A stretch of DNA of 11,686 nt from Novosphingobium sp. (lineage in GTDB: Bacteria; Pseudomonadota; Alphaproteobacteria; Sphingomonadales; Sphingomonadaceae), in NCBI GenBank assembly GCA_021299075.1, contig JAJTFU010000142.1, forward strand, positions 1 to 11,686, given 5' to 3'. Position 1 is the stretch's first letter; each line of letters opens with the position of its first letter. The notes beneath the pieces were generated by a model. That model ran no database searches, had not been told where the DNA came from, and saw only the letters and a program-made list of their open reading frames with translations. Below, piece by piece: positions 1-7,611 of the stretch. The translations under genes and the position numbers were made by a program.

Positions 1-282
1 CTGGAGATCGGCGAGAGCGAGGAAGTGACGCTGGAGCACGAGGAAGAGGCCAGCGATGTCAAAGGCAAGTGGGCCGATCACCTGGTCACGGTCAAGAACG
101 CCAACCCCTTCCCGATCCGCTTCGAACTCGAATTTCCGACCGGCGGCGACATGCGTTTTTCGCGGCTTTCCGGACGGCTTGAGCGCAAACCGGGCAAGCA
201 GGTGCTGGTCCGATCCGTCCCCGCCAATAGCGAACAGCAAGTCCGCTATCGCAGCACTGAAATACGGCAGCCGGGCGATTAG
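1..282 (+). CDS. C-terminal fragment, possible DUF4139-domain protein
   Basis: The reading frame is open from the first base and ends at TAG (280-282), so only the last 93 residues are present and the start lies upstream of the window. The visible part is rich in charged residues and alternating beta-strand patterns. A stretch reading VTVKNANPFPIRFELEFP, followed by a short tail ending RQPGD, resembles the C-terminal beta-sandwich of DUF4139 proteins, where a conserved phrase about extra-loop asparagine and proline follows a VxVKN strand. That assignment comes from memory of the family and is tentative. No membrane segment or catalytic motif is visible. A hairpin directly after the stop probably ends the transcript. 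Role unknown. Confidence 0.5.
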   Translation: MEIGESEEVTLEHEEEASDVKGKWADHLVTVKNANPFPIRFELEFPTGGDMRFSRLSGRLERKPGKQVLVRSVPANSEQQVRYRSTEIRQPGD

Positions 283-306
283 GACTGCGGTCAAAACCGC
301 AGGTCC
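282..306 (+). terminator. Hairpin after the first gene, probable terminator
   Basis: GGAC-TGCGGT (282-291) pairs with ACCGCA-GTCC (296-306), with one bulged G and a CAAA loop, giving about ten base pairs that begin on the stop codon. The following bases (GCCGGGTTTGCTGTTGG) are only moderately T-rich, so the call as an intrinsic terminator is plausible but not strong. Confidence 0.45.
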
Positions 307-401
307 AGCCGGGTTTGCTGTTGGTCGAAAAGAGCGCCCACGCGCTGGCGCCTGCACTCGGCTCTGCTAGCTAGTGCGTCATGTTTTCAAAGGGGCCTGT
401 C

Positions 402-3212
402 ATGCCAAGATTCCTCACCGCTTCGATCATCGCGCTGGCCATCGCCGGAACGCCTGCCCTGGCCAAGGACAAGGCCAAGGAGCCCCAGCCGGCACCACTC
501 TCGGCGCTCGTGGAGTCGGTCAAGATACCCTACCAGCAGTTCACCCTGCCCAACGGCTTGCAGGTGCTGGTCCATACCGATCGCAAGGCGCCGGTCGTGG
601 CCGTTTCGGTGTGGTACGGGGTCGGCTCGAAGCATGAGCCCAAAGGCAAGACCGGCTTTGCCCACCTGTTCGAACACCTGATGTTCAACGGCTCGGAAAA
701 TTCGCCGGGCGATTTCTTCAAGCCGCTGCAGGAAGTGGGTGCGACCGATTTCAACGGCACCACTTGGTTTGACCGGACCAACTATTTCCAGACCGTGCCG
801 ACCGGCGCGCTGGACCGGGCGCTGATGCTCGAAAGCGACCGGATGGGCTATCTGCTGGGCGCGGTGACGCAGGAAAAGCTGACCAACCAGATCGGCGTGG
901 TCCAGAACGAGAAGCGCCAGGGTGACAACCAGCCGTTTGGCCTGGTCGAGTACGAGCAGCTTGAGAACCTCTACCCCTCGGGCCACCCCTATCACCACTC
1001 GACCATCGGCTCGATGGCAGACCTCAGCGGGGCCAGCCTTGAAGACGTCAAGCAATGGTTCCGTGACAATTATGGCCCCAACAACGCCATCCTGGTGCTG
1101 GCCGGCGATATCGATCTGCCGACCGCCCAGGCGCAGGTGACCAAGTGGTTCGGCGCGATTCCCGCCGGGCCGAAGATCAAGCCGGTCAGCGTGCCGGTGC
1201 CCGATCTGCCCGCCCCGCTAAGCAAGACCATCAAGGACCAGGTTGCGACCACGCGGATCTACCGGATTTGGGCGATCCCCGGCCTCGACAACCCCGACTA
1301 CATCCCGCTCATGGCGGGCAGCTCGGTGCTGGGCGGCCTCGCCAGCTCGCGCCTCGATGATGCACTGGTCCGCCAGCAGAAGGTGGCGGTGGGCGTCACT
1401 GCCGATGCCCAGATCTTTGCCCAGGGCGGCCAGTTCGTGATCTATGCCGACGTCAAGCCGGGCGGCGATCCGGCGGCCGTCGCTGCCGCGCTCGATGCCG
1501 AAGTGGCCAAGTTCCTGCGCGAAGGCCCCACGCCTGACGAGCTGCGCCGCGCGAGCACGACCTATGCAGCCAACGAAATCCGCGGCCTCGAATCGGTCGG
1601 CGGGTTCAGTGGCAAGGCCCCGACGTTGGCCGAAGGCCTGCTCTACAACGGCACGCCCGATCACTACCGGATCGAGCTGGACAAGATGGCCAAGCTGACC
1701 CCGGCGGCAGTCCGCAAGGCCATGCAGAAGTGGCTCTCGCGCCCGGTCTTTGCGCTGACGGTCGAGCCCGGGACCCGCACTGAGGGCGGTGAGAACCGCG
1801 GCGGTTTCATTGTTTCGCCCGATGGCCTGGGCTCACGTCCGGCCTTCTTCCGCGATCCGCTGTTCCCAGTTGCCGGGGCTGGCGGCGCCGCAACCGCCAC
1901 GCAGGCCGATCGTTCGAAGCTGCCCGAAGTGGGCGAGCTGACCCCGCTCGACTTCCCGACGATCGAGCGCGCCAAGCTCTCGAACGGGATGCAGGTCTAT
2001 TTCACACGCCGCGCCGCCGTGCCGGTGATTTCGGTCCGCGTCTCGTTCGATGCCGGCTTTGCCGCCGATCCCAAGTCGGCGCTTGGCACCCAGGCGCTGC
2101 TGCTGCGGTTGATGAACGAAGGCACCGAAAAGCTGGATTCGACCGAGTTGGCCCGCGCGCGCGAACGGCTCGGCGCCAACATCCGCGGCTTTGCCGATAC
2201 GGACAGCACCTCGTTCCAGCTCGATACGGTAACGCCCAACCTGGCGCCGTCGCTCAAGCTGTTCTCTGACTTTATCCGCCGCCCGGCCCTTGCCCCAGCC
2301 GAACTGGAGCGCGTGCGCGTCCAACAGCTCGCGGCGATCCAGGCAGAATTCAAGAACCCCGGCCCGATCGCCAACCGCGTGCTCCAGCCGCTGCTCTATG
2401 GCAAGGATCACCCATATGGCATTCCGCCTTCGGGGACCGGCGATCCGGTCGTGGTGGCCAAGCTGACCCGAGACCAGCTCAAGGGCTTCCACGACCAGTG
2501 GTTCCGCCCGGATACCGCCAAGATCTTCATCAGCGGCAACACCACCCTGGCCGAAGTCACCAAGCTGCTCGAAGTCAGCTTTGCCGACTGGAAGGCGCCC
2601 GCCAACCCGGCGCCGACCAAGAACTTCAACGTTGCAATCCCCAGCCAGGCCGAGCGGATCGTGCTGGTTGACCGACCAGCCTCACCGCAGTCGCTGATCC
2701 TCGCGGGCAAGGTCCTGCCGGTGAAGGGCACGGATGACCTGCTGACGTTGCGCTCGGCCAACGATATCCTGGGCGGCAACTTCCTCTCGCGGATCAACAT
2801 GAACCTGCGCGAGACCAAGGGCTGGTCCTATGGCGCCGGCAGCGGTGTCGGCAACACCCAGGACCGCGTGACTTTCCGCGTCCAGGCGCCGGTCCAGGCC
2901 GACCGCACCGGGGATTCGATCGCCGAAATCCGCAAGGAGCTCACCAGCTTCCTGACCACGAACGGTGTCAGCGCCGAGGAACTGGGCTGGTCGACCACCG
3001 GCAGCGCGCGCGAACTGCCGGGCCCGGACACCTGGTATGAAACCCTGGCCGATCGCTACAAGAAGATGACTGCGACCGAACTTGACGCCCGCGCCCGCGA
3101 GATGAAGCTGGGTGAAGGCTTGGTCTATGTTGTGGTCGGCGATGCCAAGGTGGTAGAACCGCAGCTCAAGCAGCTCGGCCTGCCGGTAGAGGTCGTTCCG
3201 GCCACCAAGTAA
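402..3212 (+). CDS. Two-domain periplasmic M16 zinc metallopeptidase
   Basis: This encodes a 936-residue insulinase/pitrilysin-type (M16) peptidase, expected to be a periplasmic zinc enzyme degrading peptides. I chose ATG 402 over ATG 381 because AAAGGGG sits about eight bases before it and the product then opens with a clean signal peptide (cleavage likely after ALA, residue 21). The inverted zinc motif HLFEH lies at residues 88-92 (H88, E91 catalytic base, H92), and E170 in the phrase VVQNEKRQ is the likely third ligand. The second half, from about residue 525, repeats the M16 fold but has no HxxEH (LLLRLMNEGT stands at the equivalent place). It keeps the LREtkGwSYg segment near residues 797-808, whose Arg and Tyr contact substrate in M16 enzymes. 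The length fits fused two-domain M16 proteins. The specific substrate is unknown. Confidence 0.93.
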   Translation: MPRFLTASIIALAIAGTPALAKDKAKEPQPAPLSALVESVKIPYQQFTLPNGLQVLVHTDRKAPVVAVSVWYGVGSKHEPKGKTGFAHLFEHLMFNGSENSPGDFFKPLQEVGATDFNGTTWFDRTNYFQTVPTGALDRALMLESDRMGYLLGAVTQEKLTNQIGVVQNEKRQGDNQPFGLVEYEQLENLYPSGHPYHHSTIGSMADLSGASLEDVKQWFRDNYGPNNAILVLAGDIDLPTAQAQVTKWFGAIPAGPKIKPVSVPVPDLPAPLSKTIKDQVATTRIYRIWAIPGLDNPDYIPLMAGSSVLGGLASSRLDDALVRQQKVAVGVTADAQIFAQGGQFVIYADVKPGGDPAAVAAALDAEVAKFLREGPTPDELRRASTTYAANEIRGLESVGGFSGKAPTLAEGLLYNGTPDHYRIELDKMAKLTPAAVRKAMQKWLSRPVFALTVEPGTRTEGGENRGGFIVSPDGLGSRPAFFRDPLFPVAGAGGAATATQADRSKLPEVGELTPLDFPTIERAKLSNGMQVYFTRRAAVPVISVRVSFDAGFAADPKSALGTQALLLRLMNEGTEKLDSTELARARERLGANIRGFADTDSTSFQLDTVTPNLAPSLKLFSDFIRRPALAPAELERVRVQQLAAIQAEFKNPGPIANRVLQPLLYGKDHPYGIPPSGTGDPVVVAKLTRDQLKGFHDQWFRPDTAKIFISGNTTLAEVTKLLEVSFADWKAPANPAPTKNFNVAIPSQAERIVLVDRPASPQSLILAGKVLPVKGTDDLLTLRSANDILGGNFLSRINMNLRETKGWSYGAGSGVGNTQDRVTFRVQAPVQADRTGDSIAEIRKELTSFLTTNGVSAEELGWSTTGSARELPGPDTWYETLADRYKKMTATELDARAREMKLGEGLVYVVVGDAKVVEPQLKQLGLPVEVVPATK

Positions 3213-3223
3213 ACCGCCTGCCA

Positions 3224-3266
3224 CCCGCCCGGCGCTGCGCCAGATTGACAGCAGCGCCCGGGCGGG
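3224..3266 (+). terminator. Long stem-loop downstream of the M16 peptidase gene
   Basis: CCCGCCCGGCGCTGC (3224-3238) pairs with GCAGCGC-CCGGGCGGG (3251-3266) across a 12-base loop, with a single bulged C: about 15 base pairs, almost all G-C. It starts 12 bases after the stop codon. No T-tract follows, so it may be a weak or Rho-assisted terminator, or an mRNA-end stabiliser that partly separates the peptidase gene from the small gene at 3312. Confidence 0.5.
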
Positions 3267-3311
3267 CAAGGAAGGCCTACTTACCAAGCTGTAAGTTGGA
3301 GGAGAGATTCG

Positions 3312-3611
3312 ATGTCGATTGCAGGCACTTATGAATGCGTGACCAAGACCCCGATGGGCGATCAGAAGAGCGAGTTCACGATCGTGGTCGACGGTGACAC
3401 CTTCACCGGCAAGAACGCCGGCGCGATGGGTTCGATGGACCTCGAAAATGGCAAGATCGACGGCAACAAGCTGACCTGGTCGATGAAGATGACCGTCCCG
3501 ATGCCGATGACGCTGGAAGGCGAAGCGACCGTCGATGGCGATACCATCACCGGCGGCGTCAAGGCCGGCGCCTTTGGCACCTTCCCGATGAGCGGCACCC
3601 GCAAGGGCTGA
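3312..3611 (+). CDS. 99-residue protein of unknown function
   Basis: This is a small soluble-looking protein with no signal peptide, membrane segment or cysteine pair. It has a very good ribosome binding site, GGAGGAGA at 3298-3305, six bases before ATG. The sequence is a run of short beta-strand-like units with repeated glycine and aspartate turns: VVDGDTFTG near residues 26-34, and VDGDTITGGVKAGAFG near residues 74-89, which looks like a second copy of the first. The ending PMSGTRKG is also strand-like. I have seen similar short proteins in sphingomonads annotated only as hypothetical; a small beta-barrel or sheet is an inference from the pattern. It follows the M16 gene on the same strand but has its own ribosome site and is separated by a long hairpin, so joint transcription is uncertain. 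Confidence 0.8.
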   Translation: MSIAGTYECVTKTPMGDQKSEFTIVVDGDTFTGKNAGAMGSMDLENGKIDGNKLTWSMKMTVPMPMTLEGEATVDGDTITGGVKAGAFGTFPMSGTRKG

Positions 3612-3632
3612 GCCATCCCGGGCTGAAACAGC

Positions 3633-3665
3633 AAGGGCGCCGGAGGCAGTGCTTCCGGCGCCCTT
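3633..3665. terminator. Strong, probably bidirectional terminator between convergent genes
   Basis: AAGGGCGCCGGA (3633-3644) is the exact reverse complement of TCCGGCGCCCTT (3654-3665), and inner pairs extend the stem to a three-base loop. On the + strand TTTATCGTTTT follows, a good tract for ending the 3312 gene. On the - strand the hairpin is followed by GCTGTTT, weaker but usable for the cluster that ends at 3686. Confidence 0.85.
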
Positions 3666-3685
3666 TATCGTTTTGGTCCGCAGGA

Positions 3686-4229
3686 CTAGAACTTCAGCGT
3701 GTCCATGATGTTATTCGCCTCTGGAAGATGTGAGTCGAAATAGTGCAACTTTGGCGCGTAGAAGTTCGCTACATATAGCTTGCCTTTGACGACAGCGAGG
3801 CGCGCCTCTCCCAATCGAGTAAGCTCGTCATTTGGAAGTGTATAACGGTAGCGAACACGCAAGCCTTTCGCGCCGTTCAAAGTGGCAGGACTAGACTCGA
3901 TCAACGTATAATCGGAGAGTTGGTTCTGCGCGCGGAAGCTCTTTTCGAAGAAATCAGCGAGTTCGGGAAGCAGCAAACCACTGTCGAACTTCGGCATTGG
4001 ATTGCGCTTCTTGTCGCGCTCCCGATAGATGTTCGAAACCATCCCTAGTCCACGTCCGCCCCTGTTTGCCCGGCCTTGCACTTGACTGATTCCAATCGTT
4101 CTCAGGCGTGACCTTCAGGCTATCGACGGCGACGGGCTGCTTGGCCGGCATTAGCTTCCATCCCGCAACAGCAGGACTCGCGACTGCGGCGATCAACACC
4201 GCTGCAAATAGGGTTGGCATGCTTCGCAT
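3686..4229 (-). pseudogene. Broken gene for an exported protein of unknown function
   Basis: Two reading frames together make one apparent protein. The first (start 4229) encodes a signal peptide (MRSMPTLFAAVLIAAVASPAVA) and a mature start containing WKLMPAKQPVAV and then TWTRDGFE, about 66 residues. The frame then goes astray. The continuation, IYRERDKKRNPMPKF through to LPEANNIMDTLKF (stop 3688-3686), is in another frame from about 4035. I recall sphingomonad proteins with this same order (WKL..., W-T-x-D-G, then ERDKK, then a final beta-rich half ending around an HYFD motif), in which about 10-15 residues lie between the two parts, so a small out-of-frame deletion is more likely than a one-base change. 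The gene starts one base after the stop of the M48 gene (TGAAATG) with GGAG at a good distance, so it was probably translated with it. Confidence 0.7.
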
Positions 4230-4230
4230 T

Positions 4231-5421
4231 TCAATTCTCCAAAAGCATCTTTATTGCAGCGCTGTCATTTGAAGTAGGAGCCTTCGCTAGGTACTCCTTA
4301 AGCGCGACCTTGCCATTCTCTGTGTCCCCCGTGCGCATTGCCGTCAGGCCGATACCGCGCCAACTCTCTGGCGGCGCCCCAGGCAAAGTGATCGCTTTCT
4401 CGTAGAACTGTCGCGCAGTGATTAAGTCGCGTGGATTGCCGCGAAGCCGGTAAAGCTCCGCGCGAGTATGGAGCAGTAGTCCATCCCAACCCAAGGCATC
4501 TCCACGACTTCTAATTACGTAGTCAGCTCCAGCGAAATCATTACCTTTAACTAAACCCGCGAAGATATCCGGCAAGATTCGACTGGTTTCTTCACGAAAC
4601 TGCTCTTGGCCATCATCTCCATTTTGAGCGCCAATTTCAGCTTCAAGCTGGCTAAAATATGCGAACCGTTGCGCACCTGTCGGATGGGTGTCGGTGGCAC
4701 CCGGAGTAGCCCGTTTGAGCTTGCGCAGTTTTCTCTCTTCGCGCGTCGCGTCGTCTTCTTCAGCCAGCCGCTTCCACACTGCTGACGCCCGCAAAGGATA
4801 GGGCGAAGACCGAACGTAAGCCGCACCTAGAAAGTCAGCGTCCTTCTCCTGTTCGCGATTATAACTGAAGAAGCCTAAAATAATCGCGTTCTGCGTCGCA
4901 GTCATATCGTTGCCCGTGGCGGCACCTGCCATCCCAAGCCAAGCGAGCCAGTCGGTCCCCTTTCTCAGCGCCCGGAAACGATTGAGCGAATGTCTCAACT
5001 CAAAATGACCAAACTCGTGACCTAGCACCGTCGAAAGTTCAGCTTCAGAATGCATTCTCGCCAAGAGACCCGTGTTGACGATCATCAAGCCGTTTGGCGC
5101 CATAGAAGCATTAAAGCGGTGATCCTTAACCACGTATATGCGTGCCGCACCGCAGCGATCAAATCCGACCGTCTTACATAGAACGCCAGAAAGATAAGTC
5201 TTCAGCCGCTCGTCATGCAATATTTGCGGAGAATCGCGAAAACCACGCTCCGCCTCGTCCATCTCCATCCACAATCCACGCTCATCCACACCTTGTGGCT
5301 CATAAGCGCCTGTGAATGGCTTCCGTTCGAATTCCGGCTTTTTATCTGCGGCTACGGATTGGGTCGCCAACGCTGCTGCTATTGCAGCCACGCAGATCAG
5401 ACTTGAGGCTCGCAGCTTCAC
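4231..5421 (-). CDS. Exported M48-family zinc metallopeptidase
   Basis: This 396-residue protein has a signal peptide (cleavage near residue 25, SVAA) and an M48 peptidase domain at about residues 50-260. The zinc site is visible as HEFGH (H135, E136, H139), with E192 in the phrase REQEKDAD as the third ligand, and a THPTGAQRF stretch near residue 255 matches the usual family motif before the end of the domain. The C-terminal third (from about 290) is helical and resembles TPR-like repeats, as in BepA-type peptidases that act on outer-membrane assembly in the periplasm. The exact function is inferred. The start is GTG, overlapping the stop of the preceding gene (GTGA); the ribosome site is weak, so translation is probably coupled. 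It lies in an AT-richer stretch than its flanks. Confidence 0.92.
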   Translation of the reverse strand: MKLRASSLICVAAIAAALATQSVAADKKPEFERKPFTGAYEPQGVDERGLWMEMDEAERGFRDSPQILHDERLKTYLSGVLCKTVGFDRCGAARIYVVKDHRFNASMAPNGLMIVNTGLLARMHSEAELSTVLGHEFGHFELRHSLNRFRALRKGTDWLAWLGMAGAATGNDMTATQNAIILGFFSYNREQEKDADFLGAAYVRSSPYPLRASAVWKRLAEEDDATREERKLRKLKRATPGATDTHPTGAQRFAYFSQLEAEIGAQNGDDGQEQFREETSRILPDIFAGLVKGNDFAGADYVIRSRGDALGWDGLLLHTRAELYRLRGNPRDLITARQFYEKAITLPGAPPESWRGIGLTAMRTGDTENGKVALKEYLAKAPTSNDSAAIKMLLEN

Positions 5422-6155
5422 TTTGCAGCAGCCTGCCCTGACTTGAGCCCTGGAAAGTCTTCAAGCAACTGAGATACGCGCTTCTGCATGCCGTCGCCAG
5501 TTCGGACATCTCCTCCCATCTCAGCATCTGCATTGAGCCAAACCAAGTCGCCGGTTTCAAGGTCAACCAAGCCAGCATAGCCAATGTGTTGGCCTGACTT
5601 CACGCCGACACCAAACATTCCGGCAGCAAAGACTTGGAACAGTTTCCGACCAAATGATCCATATTGGTCGTTGATCGTTACAAATAATCCATACCGAGCG
5701 CCCGACACCTCCGCCAATCGCTTAGCGTTAGCTCCGAGGGTCCATTCAAACGGCTTGTTCTTCCGAGTTGGTAGTCGGTTGCCAGCAAAAAACTGGTAGG
5801 TCATAACTGACCCGGCGACAGAATTGAAGAGTGCCTTGTGTTCAGAGAATGCACGAGCATCATCCCCAACGAGATCAGGTTCATTAACCAGCTCATTTGA
5901 AAATTCTGCCTGGCGCCGACTCAATTCTTTAATGAGCAACTCGCGGGCTTGCGCAGTCCAGTCCGCATTGGGCTCTGGCAGCCCAGCGGTTGACTGTTCC
6001 CCAACCCACACAGACGGCCGCAAGAGCAGTATTTTTTGCCCCCTAAGTTTCTCTTCGGAGAAACCAGCACGTACAGCTCCACGCTCCTGCGCCAAGACCG
6101 GTTGAGCCAGATTGAGCAGAAATGCAACCGATAGCACTTTGAGTAAGTTGATCAT
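5418..6155 (-). CDS. Exported 245-residue protein of unknown function
   Basis: I do not recognise this protein. ATG 6155 is preferred to the TTG at 6185 because GGGGGCAGG lies just before it and the product then begins with a textbook signal peptide (MINLLKVLSVAFLLNLAQPVLA, cleavage after A22). The mature part has mixed alpha/beta character. A central YGLFVTINDQYGSFGRK strand-like region and a later phrase GYAGLVDLETGDLVW, followed by a helix ending LLEDFPGLK, recall the general layout of envelope proteins of the CsgG/DUF799 kind, in which a strand reading LVDLETGEIVW precedes a C-terminal helix; this is only a fold guess. No lipobox cysteine is present. It heads the coupled cluster with the M48 peptidase, so a role in the same envelope process is likely. 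Confidence 0.85.
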   Translation of the reverse strand: MINLLKVLSVAFLLNLAQPVLAQERGAVRAGFSEEKLRGQKILLLRPSVWVGEQSTAGLPEPNADWTAQARELLIKELSRRQAEFSNELVNEPDLVGDDARAFSEHKALFNSVAGSVMTYQFFAGNRLPTRKNKPFEWTLGANAKRLAEVSGARYGLFVTINDQYGSFGRKLFQVFAAGMFGVGVKSGQHIGYAGLVDLETGDLVWLNADAEMGGDVRTGDGMQKRVSQLLEDFPGLKSGQAAAK

Positions 6156-6179
6156 CCTGCCCCCAAAATTATTGAGGGA

Positions 6180-6208
6180 ATTCAATCAGAGCTAAACGAC
6201 CAAATCAA
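6180..6208 (-). promoter_or_regulatory. Candidate promoter of the exported-protein cluster
   Basis: On the - strand TTGATT (6208-6203) and TTGAAT (6185-6180) are separated by exactly 17 bases, which fits a sigma-70-type -35/-10 pair with a weaker -10. The expected transcript would begin near 6173, giving a leader of under 20 bases before ATG 6155. The 77-base gap after gatB is AT-rich, so the cluster may be transcribed on its own. No activity evidence. Confidence 0.35.
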
Positions 6209-6232
6209 GTGCTAAAGTGAGGCCTCCACACG

Positions 6233-7611
6233 TTACGTGAGCTTAGCGCGCAGCAGCTCATTGACCACCTGCGGATTAGCCTTGCCCTGCATCGCCTTCA
6301 TCGTCTGGCCGACGAAGAAGCCGAACAGCGCTTCCTTGCCGCCCTTGTACTCGGCGACCTTGTCGGCGTTGTCGGCCAGGATCTCGGCAATGGCGGCTTC
6401 GATCGCGCCGGTGTCGCTGGTCTGCTTATTGGCGTCGATCTCGGCGGCGAGGTCGATGTCGCTGGTGAGGTAAGCCGCGAAAATTTCCTTCGCCTTACCG
6501 CCAGAGATCGTGTGGCGACGCGCTTGGCGAGGTCACGCTCGCCCTTGCCGCTGGCCTTGACCACGGCATCCAGCATTTCCTCGAACTGCTGATAGGTCTC
6601 AACCTCCAGCGTCAGCTGCGCCGCGTCGTAGGCAGAGAGGCCCAGCGCGGTTTCATAGCGGTGGCGCTTGGCATCGGGCAGTTCCGGCAGGCTGGCGCGG
6701 CATTCCTCGATGAAAGCATCGTCGAGTTCCAGCGGCAGCAGGTCCGGATCGGGGAAATAGCGATAGTCGTGCGCGTCTTCCTTGCTGCGCATCGAGCGGG
6801 TTTCGTTCTTGTCCGGATCGTAGAGCCGGGTTTCCTGCACCACGGTGCCGCCATCCTCGATCTCGGCGACCTGGCGGCGGGCTTCCTGCTCGACCACGGC
6901 CATGACGAAGCGGACCGAGTTTACGTTCTTGGTCTCGGTGCGGGTGCCGAACGGCTCGCCCGGGCGGCGGACCGAAACGTTGACGTCGGCGCGCATCGAG
7001 CCCTGGTCCATGTTGCCATCGCACGAGCCGACATAGCGCAGGATCTGGCGCAGCTTGGCGACATAGGCGCCGGCCTCGGCCGGGCTGCGCATGTCTGGGC
7101 GGCTGACGATTTCCATCAGCGCCACGCCCGAGCGATTCAGGTCGACATAGGACATGGTCGGGTGCTGATCGTGCATTAGCTTGCCGGCATCCTGCTCCAC
7201 ATGGATGCGCTCGATCCCGATGGTCTTGGTCGAACCTTCGGGGTCCTTGTCATCCAGGATCACCTCGATCGCGCCCTCGCCCACCAGCGGGTGGTAAAGC
7301 TGGCTGATCTGGTAGCCCTGCGGCAGGTCGGCATAGAAGTAGTTCTTGCGGTCAAACCGCGACCACTTGTTGATCTGCGCCTGAATCGCGAGGCCCGTGC
7401 GCACCGCCTGGCGAATGCACTCACGGTTCGGCACCGGCAACATGCCCGGCATGGCCGCATCGACGAGGCTGACCTGGGTATTCGGCTCGGCGCCAAAGGC
7501 CGTGGCCGCGCCCGAAAACAGCTTGGACTGGGTCATGACCTGGGCGTGGACTTCCAGCCCGATCACGACTTCCCATTCGCCCGTGGCGCCCTGAATGCGA
7601 TAAGCGGTCAC
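6233..7611 (-). pseudogene. gatB: gatB, amidotransferase subunit B, frame broken near 6515
   Basis: GatB is the kinase/transamidation subunit of GatCAB, which activates Glu-tRNA(Gln) or Asp-tRNA(Asn) with ATP and receives ammonia from GatA. The first ~364 residues are intact: WEVVIGLEVHAQV, the RKNYFYADLPQGYQ motif and SYVDLNRSGVALMEIVSRPD are all typical. At about 6515 the frame shifts. The bases then encode 75 foreign residues ending at a TGA at 6300-6298, while the true tail (TISGGKAKEIF ... GKANPQVVNELLRAKLT, stop at 6235-6233) continues in another frame. The joined parts total about 457 residues, whereas family members are about 480-500, and the ANW...LIxDG helix segment that normally precedes TISG is absent. 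I chose GTG 7611 of three consecutive GTGs because it gives the GTGA overlap with gatA, GGAG at eight bases, and the usual TAYRIQG start. Confidence 0.88.

Noticed and set aside
381..401. Earlier ATG for the M16 peptidase
   Set aside because: It adds seven residues before the signal peptide and has no ribosome site, whereas ATG 402 has AAAGGGG at a good distance.
283..401. Possible tRNA or small RNA between the first two genes
   Set aside because: Only the hairpin after the stop is found; no cloverleaf arms or CCA-type end can be formed.
6480..6530. Programmed frameshift in gatB
   Set aside because: No slippery heptamer or downstream stimulatory structure is evident, and the family segment between the two frames is missing, which a frameshift alone does not explain.
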